Assembly (NCBI RefSeq): GCF_000006565.2
Contig: NC_031473.1
Coordinates: 2,396,134-2,460,133 of the forward strand
Direction: 5' to 3'
DNA: 64,000 nt
Source of the DNA: Toxoplasma gondii ME49
Taxonomy: Eukaryota > Apicomplexa > Conoidasida > Eucoccidiorida > Sarcocystidae
Under the pieces are notes generated by a model that worked only from the letters and a program-made list of their open reading frames with translations, was not told where the DNA came from and did not search any database. Below, piece by piece: positions 29,565 through 40,900 of this stretch (positions are counted from its first letter, which is position 1; each line of letters begins with the position of its first letter). Both the position numbers and the translations under genes were made by a program.

Positions 29565-32500
29565 TTAATTGAGGCCGTGTCCGGGGTACTGCTGCCTGAG
29601 CGTGACCGCGCGCTGGGACGCCTGAGACATTGGTTCGCCCTCTCTATGAGCAGATGCTACTCTCTGGCCTGCTCTTCCTGGCGTTTCGCTCCGTACAGCC
29701 GCTTGATAAAGCGCCGTTTCGTCCAACCCTCCCATAACGCCCATTAACTGAGCCCTGTCTGCTTTCATTCCACCCCAGAAGCCTGCGTCCACGGTCGCCG
29801 GGTTTCCAGGCTGGGCAATCGAAGGCATCCCTGCCAGAGCCCCGACACCCTGAAGGGGAACGCCACCTAGAGCGGCAGCTGCCTCTTCTGGCGTCGAATA
29901 CACGCCGAATTTCTTTGCGTACTCTTCGAGGTGCGCGATCGAGATTTGCTCCAGCTGAGCCTGGACCTGTTGTAGATTTCCGACCTGCTGCTTGCCGAGC
30001 TGGGGTCGCGGGACATCCTGGAAGGACGACACACGAATGCGATACTCCTGGGTGTCCTCGCGAGCACTCGAAGTCGAAGAAGAGTTTGTAGCACCTGGTG
30101 CTGCTTGTGGTTGTCCAAAAAATGGGGACACCTGTGTAGGTGCAGCACCTGCGAAACACAGAGCAAGAAACCAAGGGGAAACACCGTGAACATGGTAGCA
30201 GCAGCAAATCGATATTTCGCGTTGGTCGGCTGAATGTCCAAAGAAAAGGTGAGCTGCCTACGCAGTGACCGATTTACATACGTCTTCCCGTATGCATTAC
30301 CTAGATGGACTTCGGCGGCTCTCTCCATCAGTCCGGGACTAGTCGTCATCGCTGCGTCGCCAGTCTCCGCTGCATGCGATCTCTCCGGTTGCTTCCGTCC
30401 TAACACGGCGGCTACAGCGCTGGCGGCAGGTCGCTGGTAGACATTCGTCATCGAGTACGTGCTGGTAGGGGGCGTGTGAGGCGACTGAAAGCCTTCGTGG
30501 TGAAGCGTCTCCCCACAGAAGGCACCAGACTGTGCTCGGGTCTCAGCAGGTAGCATCTGGGAAGTAGGTGCTCTTGGAAGGCAGACGCCAGTCGATGTCG
30601 ACGGCATTGTGTTACAGTAGAGGGCAGCAGACATTCCGGCAGGTGTGGTGCCAGGACCTGAGGCTACCATCATAGGGGATCCCGAGTAGACTGCACCGGT
30701 AGGAACTGGTAGGTTTTGTGGCATCTCGGGGAGGTTGAGGTGCTGCAGAGAGCCGTGAAGCGGTCGGCTGGTCAAGCATTCACTCTGGCGTATCTGTGCG
30801 ACTGTCTCATTTTGTGTCGGCGTCGGCTGTGCCTCCAGCGCAACCTGGTTCTTGCTTTCCTCTTTGCTCGGCTCATCGTTCTCGCCTTCCTCTTCCTTCC
30901 AAAAACCGAAGGCCCCTGCGAGCAGCTTCCCGGCCTGACGAAGTGGGTTCACGAGAGACATGCTCCGGGTGCTTGCAGCAGGCGCTCCTCCTCCGGTATT
31001 GTGGCTGCCTGCAGGGGCTCTGGTGCGGCGAAACATATCGCGGCTCTCCGACATGCTCAGCGTCTGGAGTCCCGGCCGGAGGGGTGCAGGCCCTGCGGGC
31101 GGGGAGTTAGTTGGAACCGCATTGGGAGGGAGATGCGACAGCTGTTGCCCCCGGGGAGTGGTAGCTGCTGGTAGGACAGCGAGGCTCGCGCCCATGCCCT
31201 CTCGCAAGCCCTTCATTCCCTCCTGTTGAGAGGTCATTGCCGGCAGCTGCTGGCCCTCCAGACGCATGTGAGCAGACTGCATGCGTGAGTCCTGAGAGGG
31301 GTATCCGTGAGGAAACGGAGAAGCCTGTGGCCGCATGACTTCCATTCCGGGCACCATTCCCGGCGAGGCTCCTGTAACGTTTCGTCGGGTATCCGGGGAA
31401 ATGGAACAGACCGCTTCGGCTTCGGAGGTAACGAGGTGGTTTTGGACTTGCGCCGAATAACTGCCGTTCTGCTGATGGCCCATCAAGAGGTGCATTCCCG
31501 AGGGTTGCGCTGCAGGTGCATGCAAACCGCGCGCAGTCTGTGAGCCAGCCATCTGGCCGGCGGCAGATCCGGTTTGATCTGCCTGGAGATCCTTTGTTTC
31601 TGAAGCGGCATCTCCAGATAGAGCCGCATTTGGCAAGATGCTGGTGAGGGAAGGTGGAATCAGAGCGCCACCGAACGTCGCGGCAGAAACAGCAGCCTGT
31701 GCTGCGGATGTCGCTTGCGCCACGGCAAATTCCTCCGCTCTTTTCGCAGCTTCCGCTGCCAGAGTCGCTGTCTTTTGTATTTGCATCTCAGCCGCGAGCT
31801 CGGCCGCTCGGGCTCCGTCCGGAAGATGGGCAGGGTCGGTCACCAGCGTCCCATCGGGGTAACGATAAGTCACTGACACTTGCGCCGCGGGGCCAGCAGT
31901 CCCGGGCACCGAGACAGAACGGGAAGCGCTTCCGGAGACGGGGACCCCCTCAGGGGATTGGGCGATTTGGAGAACGGTGGAATAAGGAATACCCAAAGCT
32001 TCTGCTTCTTGCGGTGTCATCTTCTGGAGACGTGCACGAGCGGCAGCGGCAGCCTTTGCCTCTTCTGCTTTCGCTTGAGCCTCAATCTCCATGCGACGGA
32101 GTTGGATGATATCCGTCTCCAGTTCGTTGCGCATGTTGTGCATGCATTTGGAAACCAGCTGCGAAAAGAAAGCACGCGAATGGTGGCGAGGGGACGTTTC
32201 AAAGACGAACATCTGGCTGGAAGAATCTAAGAGATGGTACCCTAAAAGACCTAGCTGCCTCGATTCCGGATTACCTGAACATGCGAATCCTCCCAGTCAA
32301 CAGAAGACACACGACTTGCTTCCAGGAGTTTCACCAATCTCCATCCAGCATAGTAAATAACGATCAAAACAAAGACATTCCGTTTCATACTCATGCTTCA
32401 TGTTTTGTGTTTGATTTCCATCGTACCGCATTAGCCTGCTCGAGACTGATGTTCTTCTCGGCCGCAAGGCTCTTGGTCAGAGCATACTGATACGCTTCAA

Positions 32501-34191
32501 GAGTCCGGGAATAGCCCGCCACCGCCACTGCCGGCGCAAACCGTTGGCTGGTGGTCTCCATTTCTGCATATGCTTTCTTCGCAAGCGTGAGGAGCGCGCG
32601 GCACGTGCACCGGCGTGTAAACTCGTGGAGTGGACTCTTTGCGAGGTTCTTGCATTTCTTGTCCAAACCTGGATGCACCGCACACAGACACACTCACGTT
32701 AGGAAACAACTGGATACTTACAATCGGAGGTAGCTGGCGGCAAGACTCGCGACCTGAAAGCCTTCCTTTTGCATGTTTCGACCACAACTCATGGCTAATG
32801 AGGAAGCTGTCGCCACCCTGAATTCTGGGCGGCAGCCTTACTTCGAATGTTCCCTTCGAGAAGATCAACAGCATCAAGCAGGCGGACAATATCGTCTCCG
32901 TTGTGGTTCTCCAAGATACTCAGAATAAGAGGACTTGGCACGTGCTCCGTCACTGACCCTCTGGCGTCGCGACATTGGGCTTTGAGTTGATCGAAGACGG
33001 ACGTCAAAAGGGATTTGCTCATTCCTGTCGCTGAGAGCGAAGACATCAAACGGGGAATGATCGTGGAGTGAAGAGAGCTTAGATATGGGCACTCAGGCAA
33101 GAGCACTTCCCACAGATAACCTCATCTGAATTTTGCTCTTCACAACGGCACTTGCTTACCAGATGTCATTTTTTATCGGTGACCTGCACATCCATCAACT
33201 TTTTTTAAAAAAACGTAAGAGACGCACAGACCACCGAACGGAAGACCAGTTGATGCGTAGACAGGATCGAATATCTTCCCTCTTTACCTGGGTGATAGAA
33301 CGCTGCGAGGAAACTTTCTCTCGTGATTTCCGGCCCTGGAATGTTGAGTAGATCAACCAAACGTTGCTTCCATGATGGCCTTCGATGCGATGTGTTGCGA
33401 CGTTCCTGTGTCTTTTTCGCGTCGTGAGTGTCATCGCTGAACCCGCGGGCAGCGGCTGAACTACCTTGCACAAGAATTTTCTTCTGGCTGCTGCTTGGGC
33501 GCATTTCAGTTCGTTGCTTATCCGCCATGTTTCCAGAAATGCTGTTCTGCGCCTGTTCATGGTGCATTTGAGCTGAGCTCTGCTTGCTTGGGGCCCCGAG
33601 CTGCCTGCGTTCGGCCTCCTTTTTAGTTTGGTCGAGTTGTTGCTCCATCGCTTGAGTTTCTTGTTGTTTCTGATAGATGGACTGCAGCTGGTACTGTGCG
33701 GCCATCATCACTTCGGCTTGGCCACTCTCCCTTGATTGTTCGATCACGCCCTGGATCTGCTCTGCCGCTTTGGCCAGAGCAATCCGGCGGTGTTCTAGTG
33801 CTGCGATTGTCGCGGAGTTCTCACGTTCCTCTTCATTTAGAGCGTGCAACGACTTCTCAACTTCCTGACGCGAAAGACCTTCCCGCTCGCCTGTGAGTCC
33901 GCCTGCTGTGCCTACCCCCCCAGCACGCGGGTCCGTCGTCACCGGTTCACACGTCGAATGCCTAGTTGCTGCGCTTTGCTGCCGGCTGCTTTGCTCCGAG
34001 TGTGCATCGGCGGTTCCATTCATCTTGTGCAAAGTTGAAAAAGAAGATGCCGATGCCGAATTTTCTGTTACCTTCCGCAGGAAACTCGAATATTTGCTGT
34101 CTGCGTTGCTGCCTTGAGCCGTAGCGTCGATCTGGCACGCGGCGGGAAGGCGGCTGTCCAAGACATCGGAGTTGACAGGCAACGCTTCCAT
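29565..34191 (-). CDS. Large Gln/Ala-rich protein of unknown function, five core exons
   Basis: I do not recognise this protein. Exons in transcript order are 34191-33288, 33120-32842, 32668-32427, 32212-30301 and 30148-29565. All joins are GT..AG and the phases agree, giving 1306 residues from the ATG at 34189-34191 to TAA at 29565. The N-terminal exon has a Ser-rich start and a charged, Gln-rich coiled-coil-like segment (around YQLQSIYQKQQETQAMEQQL). Then comes an ordered, helical-looking region (ESFLAAFYHPG, LPECPYLSSLHST, LDAVDLLEGNIR, LAKKAYAEM). An Ala/Glu/Arg helix follows (AEEAKAAAAARARLQKM), then a long Pro/Ser/Gln-rich part, and a final exon with VPRPQLGKQQVGNLQQVQAQ. No signal peptide, membrane segment or catalytic motif is evident. 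The true start may lie upstream, since the frame stays open past the ATG and exon-like sequence continues to about 35.3 kb. Confidence 0.75.
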
Positions 34192-34214
34192 TTTCGACAG
34201 GTCCTTCTGTTTAA

Positions 34215-35335
34215 AGTGGCATAAGCTGAAAAGGAATTATCAGCACGGAGTTAAAAACTTGAATTAATTCTCTTCTGCGCGCGGCAGCTCTCTCAGACCA
34301 GGATGTTCTCCAGACCTTGTAGGAGATTCCTGACCCACCAAACGGCAGCAGCTCTGCTTGGGCTAGCGGAGTCGGCTGATGGAGTTCGATCACTCGTGGT
34401 TTGACGGGGCTTTTTCCACGACGAGAATAAAAGGAAGACAGAGAATTCCCCTCAGGCACAAATGGAAATCCAGATATGAATACGACAACGGGGAAAATGA
34501 ACGTAAACTACGGTAGCGTGGGTACCCTCACTCTCTGGCGCCAGCGTGTCTTGAACAACGAACAGCTTGTAGGGGGCTTTTGCGATGAGACGCAACTGCA
34601 CGTCGACTGCGAATTTCTGAGCGGAAGAAAATCTTTTTCGTGAGTACACCAAGGCAGAACTGCACCACTGTCTATTCAGGATGTACGCATCCGTCTGAAA
34701 GAAAAAGGGTCCAAAAGCTGCAAACAAGAGCTAGGAAACCCGACAGATGTCTTGACAAAACACCACTTGCACAAGAGTGTGGCAGCTCCAACCGCAACGA
34801 CGCGCAGCCAGGCAGCTTCTCGCAGATGCCGCGAAAATGCGAGTGCTTGGGAGTTTTCGATGAACTCGCAGCTAGCCTGCGTGCAGGTCAGGCCTGGAAA
34901 CACCTCGAAATTTAGTCGTTTATCAGATTTCAAGGTGACGTCCGACAAAAGACGCCTTACGAGGTGATCGGGGGTTGAGTATAGTTTTCTCTCAAACCCC
35001 TTCACTCATCAGACAGAGCGATTCAGCGCAGCACAAATTACCGAGAAGTTATGCGCAGTCGCGAGAAATCTGAAACCATGTCACCTCAGTGACTCGGTTA
35101 ATCGCTTCTGGAAGTCTTTCTGTTGCACATTTATCGTCGCTAGCGCATTCGAAGCCCCGTAGGCACACGGGAAGTATAGATGCAAATTGTGGAAAGACAG
35201 AAGACAAGTTAGACATGAATGCTGTGTAAGCTGCAGCAGCAATGCAGCTTGTCTCTCAGAGAGCTTTGACTCGCTTTGCAGGACCCCAGCCCATATGAAG
35301 GTGCCATTGATTTCAGCGACTTGCAGACACATCCG
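34215..35335 (-). CDS. Possible additional 5' exons of the unknown Gln/Ala-rich gene
   Basis: Several minus-strand segments read like coding sequence: about 35335-35087 (ending LTESLR at a GTGACA donor), about 35000-34790, about 34712-34505 (DAYILNRQW, KFAVDVQLRLIAK, LFVVQDTLAPES, after a CTTTTTCTTTCAG acceptor) and about 34450-34250 (SLSSFYSRRGK, ELLPFGGSGISYKVW). The frame before the ATG at 34191 also stays open back to a CTTTTCAG acceptor near 34226. I could not make all phases close with good donors, so this is a probable but unresolved upstream part of the gene. Confidence 0.35.
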
Positions 35336-35339
35336 GCAG

Positions 35340-36840
35340 AAAAGTATTTTTGTTTAACAGGCTTCCCATTTTGAATTTGGCCGCATTACACGTTTATCGT
35401 AGATGGTTGAGCACGCACAACAGATGTGGTGGTCAGAGTGTATCCACATTGTTGTGGAGAAATAAATGCCCTTGAACCCCCAGTGTCGGCATGCTGTCAG
35501 CCATATTGGTTCTCGCTACAAGAACAATTTGCCTGATCATGAATGTGACGTGATTATTGCAAGTGTGAATATTTGAATATGCCTCCGGGCGATATTTCAG
35601 CGTGGCGTTCATGTACCCAGCTCTCCTCGTGAATCGCATCACACGGGGCACAGCTCCTTCGATGGTGGAAGCATATTGCTCTTCTCAAACTATCTATCGT
35701 TGGGTAGGTATTTTGGATGGCCAATCGTGCGCCAAAGTCTGCTGATGGTTAGTCACTGACTGTTATCGGCATATGGCACGCGTTAAGGTGCTCCACGTTG
35801 CTTCCATTTTCGAACATAAGAAATCCGAATTGACAGTTACTCTAAAGCCAGAATGACATGCCGCTGGTGCAGGAGAAACCCACAAAGATTCTCGCCCACA
35901 TGTGCCGGGCCTGTTTCAATCGTTCACGTGTGTAGAACAAAACTAGACCAGTCTACAAGTGAGGCGGAGTTGATAAAACGGTGTGGTAGTGTAAGGTGAT
36001 CTGCCCAATGTTGCAGAATTATGGCATTCACCGGCCACCTTGCGAAAAACGTCTGCGGTGGCATTTTGTATAATTGCACTGGATACGTTAATATGCGTAA
36101 ATACAGAATTACTTTTCCAATTTTTTCGCTAAGCGAATTACCTGCGTGCTTTGGCATGCATGGACATGTTACATTAAATGTGTACACCTGTGCGCTGTAC
36201 GAGCCCCTCTTGTTGTGCCAAACGCATGGAGGAATGCATGTGAACTAGGTCGCTACATGAGCCAACCAAAGACAAACTTATTGCTAGCTGTCCCAGTGGT
36301 CGAACACAGTGCGCTCTTGATATCAAGTCGTTACCGGACTTCGTGACTGCCATTTTCAAGGGTCGGCATCCCACATATCCACCCGGATTTGGGGTTGGAC
36401 GAGTGCGCGACATAAGGAGCGACACCATTTGTCACAGCTCAGGCTTGTGATATACGACGAACCGGAGGAGTTTCCTGCCAAACGTTGCTCTCTGAAAAAG
36501 CGGCACTATGGCTTGCTCACGAAGAACGACACTTGAGAACGTTCGTGGCATCAATAGGAGTTCCCTACACATATGCTCTCCGTTGACTCTGCTATCATTC
36601 CTATATGTGTGTTACAAAATAATGAGAGTCATCTTTAGTGACACACAGATGGTGGCTGCTGCTTATCGTCAAGGCATTGTATTACTCTTGTATCGATTTG
36701 TTCCGTCTTTTCAATTCCAGAGGACTACGAGAGACGTAGTTGATTCCAGGAAGACATGAGCCCATCACGCATAAAACAGATGGGGAATGACACCATGAAA
36801 CGCTTGGGCCGGTGAATTTTGTGCGTTTCCCTGCCTGGAC
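35340..36840. other. Non-coding stretch, AT-richer
   Basis: No gene is supported on either strand. The open frames are short and lack domain or splice support. It may be intronic to the minus-strand gene or intergenic; the sequence does not decide. Confidence 0.4.
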
Positions 36841-36841
36841 C

Positions 36842-37567
36842 TCATTTGTGAACGAAGGCATTAGATGCACGCCAGTATTTTCTTCTGTTTCGTCGTTGTC
36901 CGAGAGGCACATCGACGATCTGCACCGTTGTTCTGGGACCCATTGAACGCAAAATGTGCCGCAGGATACTTCGAACAAAATCATGAAATTCTGGCGCGAG
37001 CTGTAAAGTAATCCTCTGGAAAGAACCTATTACCAGTCTCATCATCTCTCGATTGCGCTTAGCTCTGCAGTCAGCGTCTTTAAGTGCCGATGACACAGAA
37101 GATTCTTAACTTGATCATATTCGTTGACGCAGATATACGCTGGTTCGCATGGCGGCAGATAGAACCTGAAGTCTTTAAGAACACTGCATGAGATACTTCC
37201 TGACTTTTACCATTGAAACCTGTGAAAGACAGCAATGCCGAGCCTCTATTCTCGGTATTAATGCTTCGTTATAACGCGACCAGACGTCTAAATAGGAGAA
37301 CACCCCAAGCTGGACAGGCATCCACGGAAGGTTGAGCTGTCTTCCTCCCCTACAGAATTGCGCTGTCCCTAAATGACCCTCCAGAATCTGGCACCGGTGG
37401 AATTTTCTCGAGCTCGTTTTCCACCACACACACACACTGGACTCTCTCACTTCTCCGCATAGGCACAACCTGATACTTCCCTCTCGCGACATCTCCACGC
37501 GCGCTACACCGACTCTACGCAAATGCCGACGCAAGCCCATATCGGGGATATACTTCTTTACCCACAA
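36842..37567 (-). other. Exon-like minus-strand fragments, unassigned
   Basis: Two segments look more like coding sequence than their surroundings. One is about 37380-37175 (GRQLNLPWMPVQLGVFSYL and onwards, after a TTCTGTAG acceptor). The other is about 37096-36842 (AKRNREMMRLVIGSF, APEFHDFVRSILRHILRSMG, VQIVDVPLGQRRNRRKYW, then TGA). They could be a small gene, the far 5' exons of the Gln/Ala-rich gene, or a relic. I recognise no family. Confidence 0.25.
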
Positions 37568-37973
37568 GTTTTACATGTAAGAACGCAGAGTTGTTCTCTT
37601 TGCCTCTGTGTACCGAATTCCTAGTTTTTCCCTTTCTCACAGCTGGCAGTTTCTTCTACATACTCCTCAGCAGTTTTCCACTCTCTGCAGTTCTTTCTTT
37701 CCTCGATGTGCACACGGACGAAGCTCCTCTTCCTACATAGCCAGTGAGATGTTCCTCTTCACATTCTTCCTGTGTTCTTCCTTCTTGCACATGGAGCTGC
37801 TCCGAACCTCTTCGGCGCTGCCCCAGTCGTCGCCTCCCGCTTTTCAAGGAATCATGTCTTTCATAACTGCGCAGAAACGCGCATCTCACCACTTCGGCTT
37901 CCACTGACGCAAGGTGTCTTCCCCTTCTCGCTTCTTCACTCTCATTGACCGTAGCGATGTCTCGCACCCCACC

Positions 37974-40900
37974 CTACCTGCGACGTTCTCTCGAATCAAA
38001 CTCCCTTGGGGCACACGCGCTTTCACTCATTCTCGACCTGCTTTGGTGTCTGCCTTTGCCTTCTTTCAGGTCACACCTAACTGGCGCGGGAGATACACTT
38101 TTCGTCGAGAATGCGAAAACAGACGCAGGTGAATCGCTCGCATGGTTAACACCCCGACTGGAACAGGAGCCCCTTCGGTTGTCCCGCGAGGACATGTCTA
38201 CGGAAGTCTTCTGTGGAGATCTCGTTCGATATAATACTGTACGCAGTGCTCCCGGCTGAGAGACTGTGCTTGAAGACGAAGCTGCTGTCCGCTGTCGATG
38301 AATCTTGCTTCGCACGCGAGACAACTCGGTGCATGACGGAGACGAGAAATCGGAGCGAGAGGGATACGAGGAGGAGAAGGCATCCGCTTCCTCCAACTCG
38401 TCACTTGACTCGGGCGCACCCGAGGGAGGAGTGAAGAACGACGCGTGAAGACGCTACAGAAGAAAACACAAAAAAGAAAGACTTCTGCAGGAGCTGCGAA
38501 GCACACGCGGTCGTCCCCAAGTGCCTACACTGTAAACCAAGCATACGGGAACCTGCACACCATTGTACATGAAAGCGTATGTAGTTCAACAAGTACATCC
38601 ACATAACATGACGCGAAAGAGAGCGGCAAAACAACACATGCACCCGTTTTTCTACCAGCACGCGCCTGCACGCTTCTACATATATACGTATATGTGTATC
38701 TGCATGTCTCCTTGGTCCTTTGAGAGGCCACAACCTGAATCCTACATAGTCGATGACACTCCTCGTTCTTTCCGGATGTTTCTCGTCCCGTTCCCCTACT
38801 TCCCCTACCTCGAAGTCTGCCTCGAGCTTCTCTTCATCTTTTCGTCGTCCGAGGACATCTCGATGTGCCTGCGCCGCGTGATCTTTGCCCGTTGTGGGGT
38901 TTGCATGCAACCCAGAAGCATCGTCTCGCCTTCTTCGGCCAGCATGGCCTCCCCACCGTGGTTCCCCTGGGATCTCGAATGCCAATGCCGGGTCGTTGCC
39001 GCTCTTTTCTTCGCGTTCCTGCCTCTCGAAAGGTGCGTTTTCGTCGTCTTTTCGCTTGACGGGAGACGCACTCCACCCGTCGTCACTGTCGAATGCCTCA
39101 CCATTCGCGCTTCGTTCTTCTTCTTCCCACGACTGAGAACGTTCACCTTCTTCCTCGTCTTCTGCGTGCGATGCCGAAGACGTGAGGAGGAACGAAGAAG
39201 CGCCTTCGTCGCGGCTTGCCTCTGAAAAGGATTCAGTTCCTTCATGTGCATCAGAATACTCGAGTTCACTCCCTTTCCCCGTGTGACAACCTTCACGACT
39301 CCTCCTCACTCTGGCCGGGTCTCTCGGCTCCTCACCTCCTGAGCAGGCTTCGCTTCCATGGGGCGGACTCCACACATCCCGCTGGGCCTGCTCAGGCGGA
39401 GTCACAAAAAGAATCTCCCCGGACGCCGCTCTCGCATGGAGAAGACCTCGAGTCTGTCCGTAAGATGACGAAGAAGAGAGACTCGTGTGGCGCTCGGACT
39501 GCGACCGTCTCACCTGACTCCTTGCCAGAAGCGTCCGCGTCCGGTGCCCTTCATGGACCGCGTCTTGAGCTGATTGGAAGTGTCTCCCTTCCTGTTCACC
39601 GTCCTGTGCGGACACCGTGCGCTGCGGCGTACTCACCCTCCGTGAAAACGTTCCTCCTTCACTTTCAGAGTCGATCTCTGGACCGGTCGCGGAACCTTGC
39701 CGTCTCCCAGTTGCCCGCCCCAGACGCCCTTCTTCCACCCTGGCTTTCATGCGTCGTCTCCTTTGTCCTCTCAGTTGCCACTCATCTTCTTCGTCGCCTC
39801 GCGAGACCCCCGACGGCCTCGGACTGTTTCCTCCCGCGGCAGTAATGAGGGGACAGGAGTCCTCGAACGTGTAACTTCGGATGCTGTGCTCCGAGTCGCT
39901 GTCTGAAGCATTCGCCTCTCCAGTGGCTTTCCGGTCTTCGTCTTCTCGCTCACCTGCAGAAAAGACACTTCGCATGGCGCCGGCGCCTCCGTCGCTCTCG
40001 GCTTCGGCCCACTCGACAGGGGTCTCCGCTTTGCGTACGCCTGAAAACGTATGTCCACTCGCCATGAAATGCGACATACTGTGTGGGGCGTGACTCCGCC
40101 AATCAGGAGGGACGCGCCAGAAACGACGCCCCTCCTCGACCGCAGAGGTCTCTCTGCGGTGCGTCCCTGAGGCAAACGCCCAAGCAGGAAGCACCGTCCA
40201 CTCTTCGCCACTGTTTGCACTCGCTTCCTCCACATCCCAGAAGGCGTCCTGCTCACTGGCTGCTTCTCCATCGTCCTCTGCATGGACAAGGTGACTCGAG
40301 TGGCGGCTGCTCTGCCTCTGCATGCGTGATCCGCTGGGCGCTCGACTTGGACGAGAGGGGAACCGAGCAGGTGGAGAGTCCCCGACAGGTGTACGGGTGG
40401 CTGTCGGCTCTTTCCGGTCCAGAGCTCGCCGATTGAAACTCCCTGGAGAAAGAAACTCCCCTTCACCTTTGTCTCCTGGATCCGAAGGACGCACCTCATC
40501 CCCGCCCTCCTGGCGAGAGGAAAAACGAGCGGACTCATCCACTTCGTTGTTCGTAGCTTCTCGGTTCTCTGCTTCCATGTCACCCGGGAGCCTTACCCCC
40601 GGAGACAGAAGCGAAGACTCTGCCTCCAGCTTTTGCTGCAGACAAAACAGAGACGTCTCGTTGACAGCGGAGACTCCCGCTGGGGAACTGGGCCGGTTGC
40701 CCCTCCTGAGGTCGGCGGCTCCGCAGGCAGGACCCCGTGCAGCGGAACACTGCCGAGCATGGCCGAGGGGAGAGACCGGTGTCAAAGAGAGACCAAATGC
40801 AGCGGGAGAAGGAAAAGACGATGGAAACGGTTTGTATCCAGGAGAGACAGAGGACCGGCTGCTCAACGCCCTTTCCGTTATCGGCGGCACAGACGAGTTG

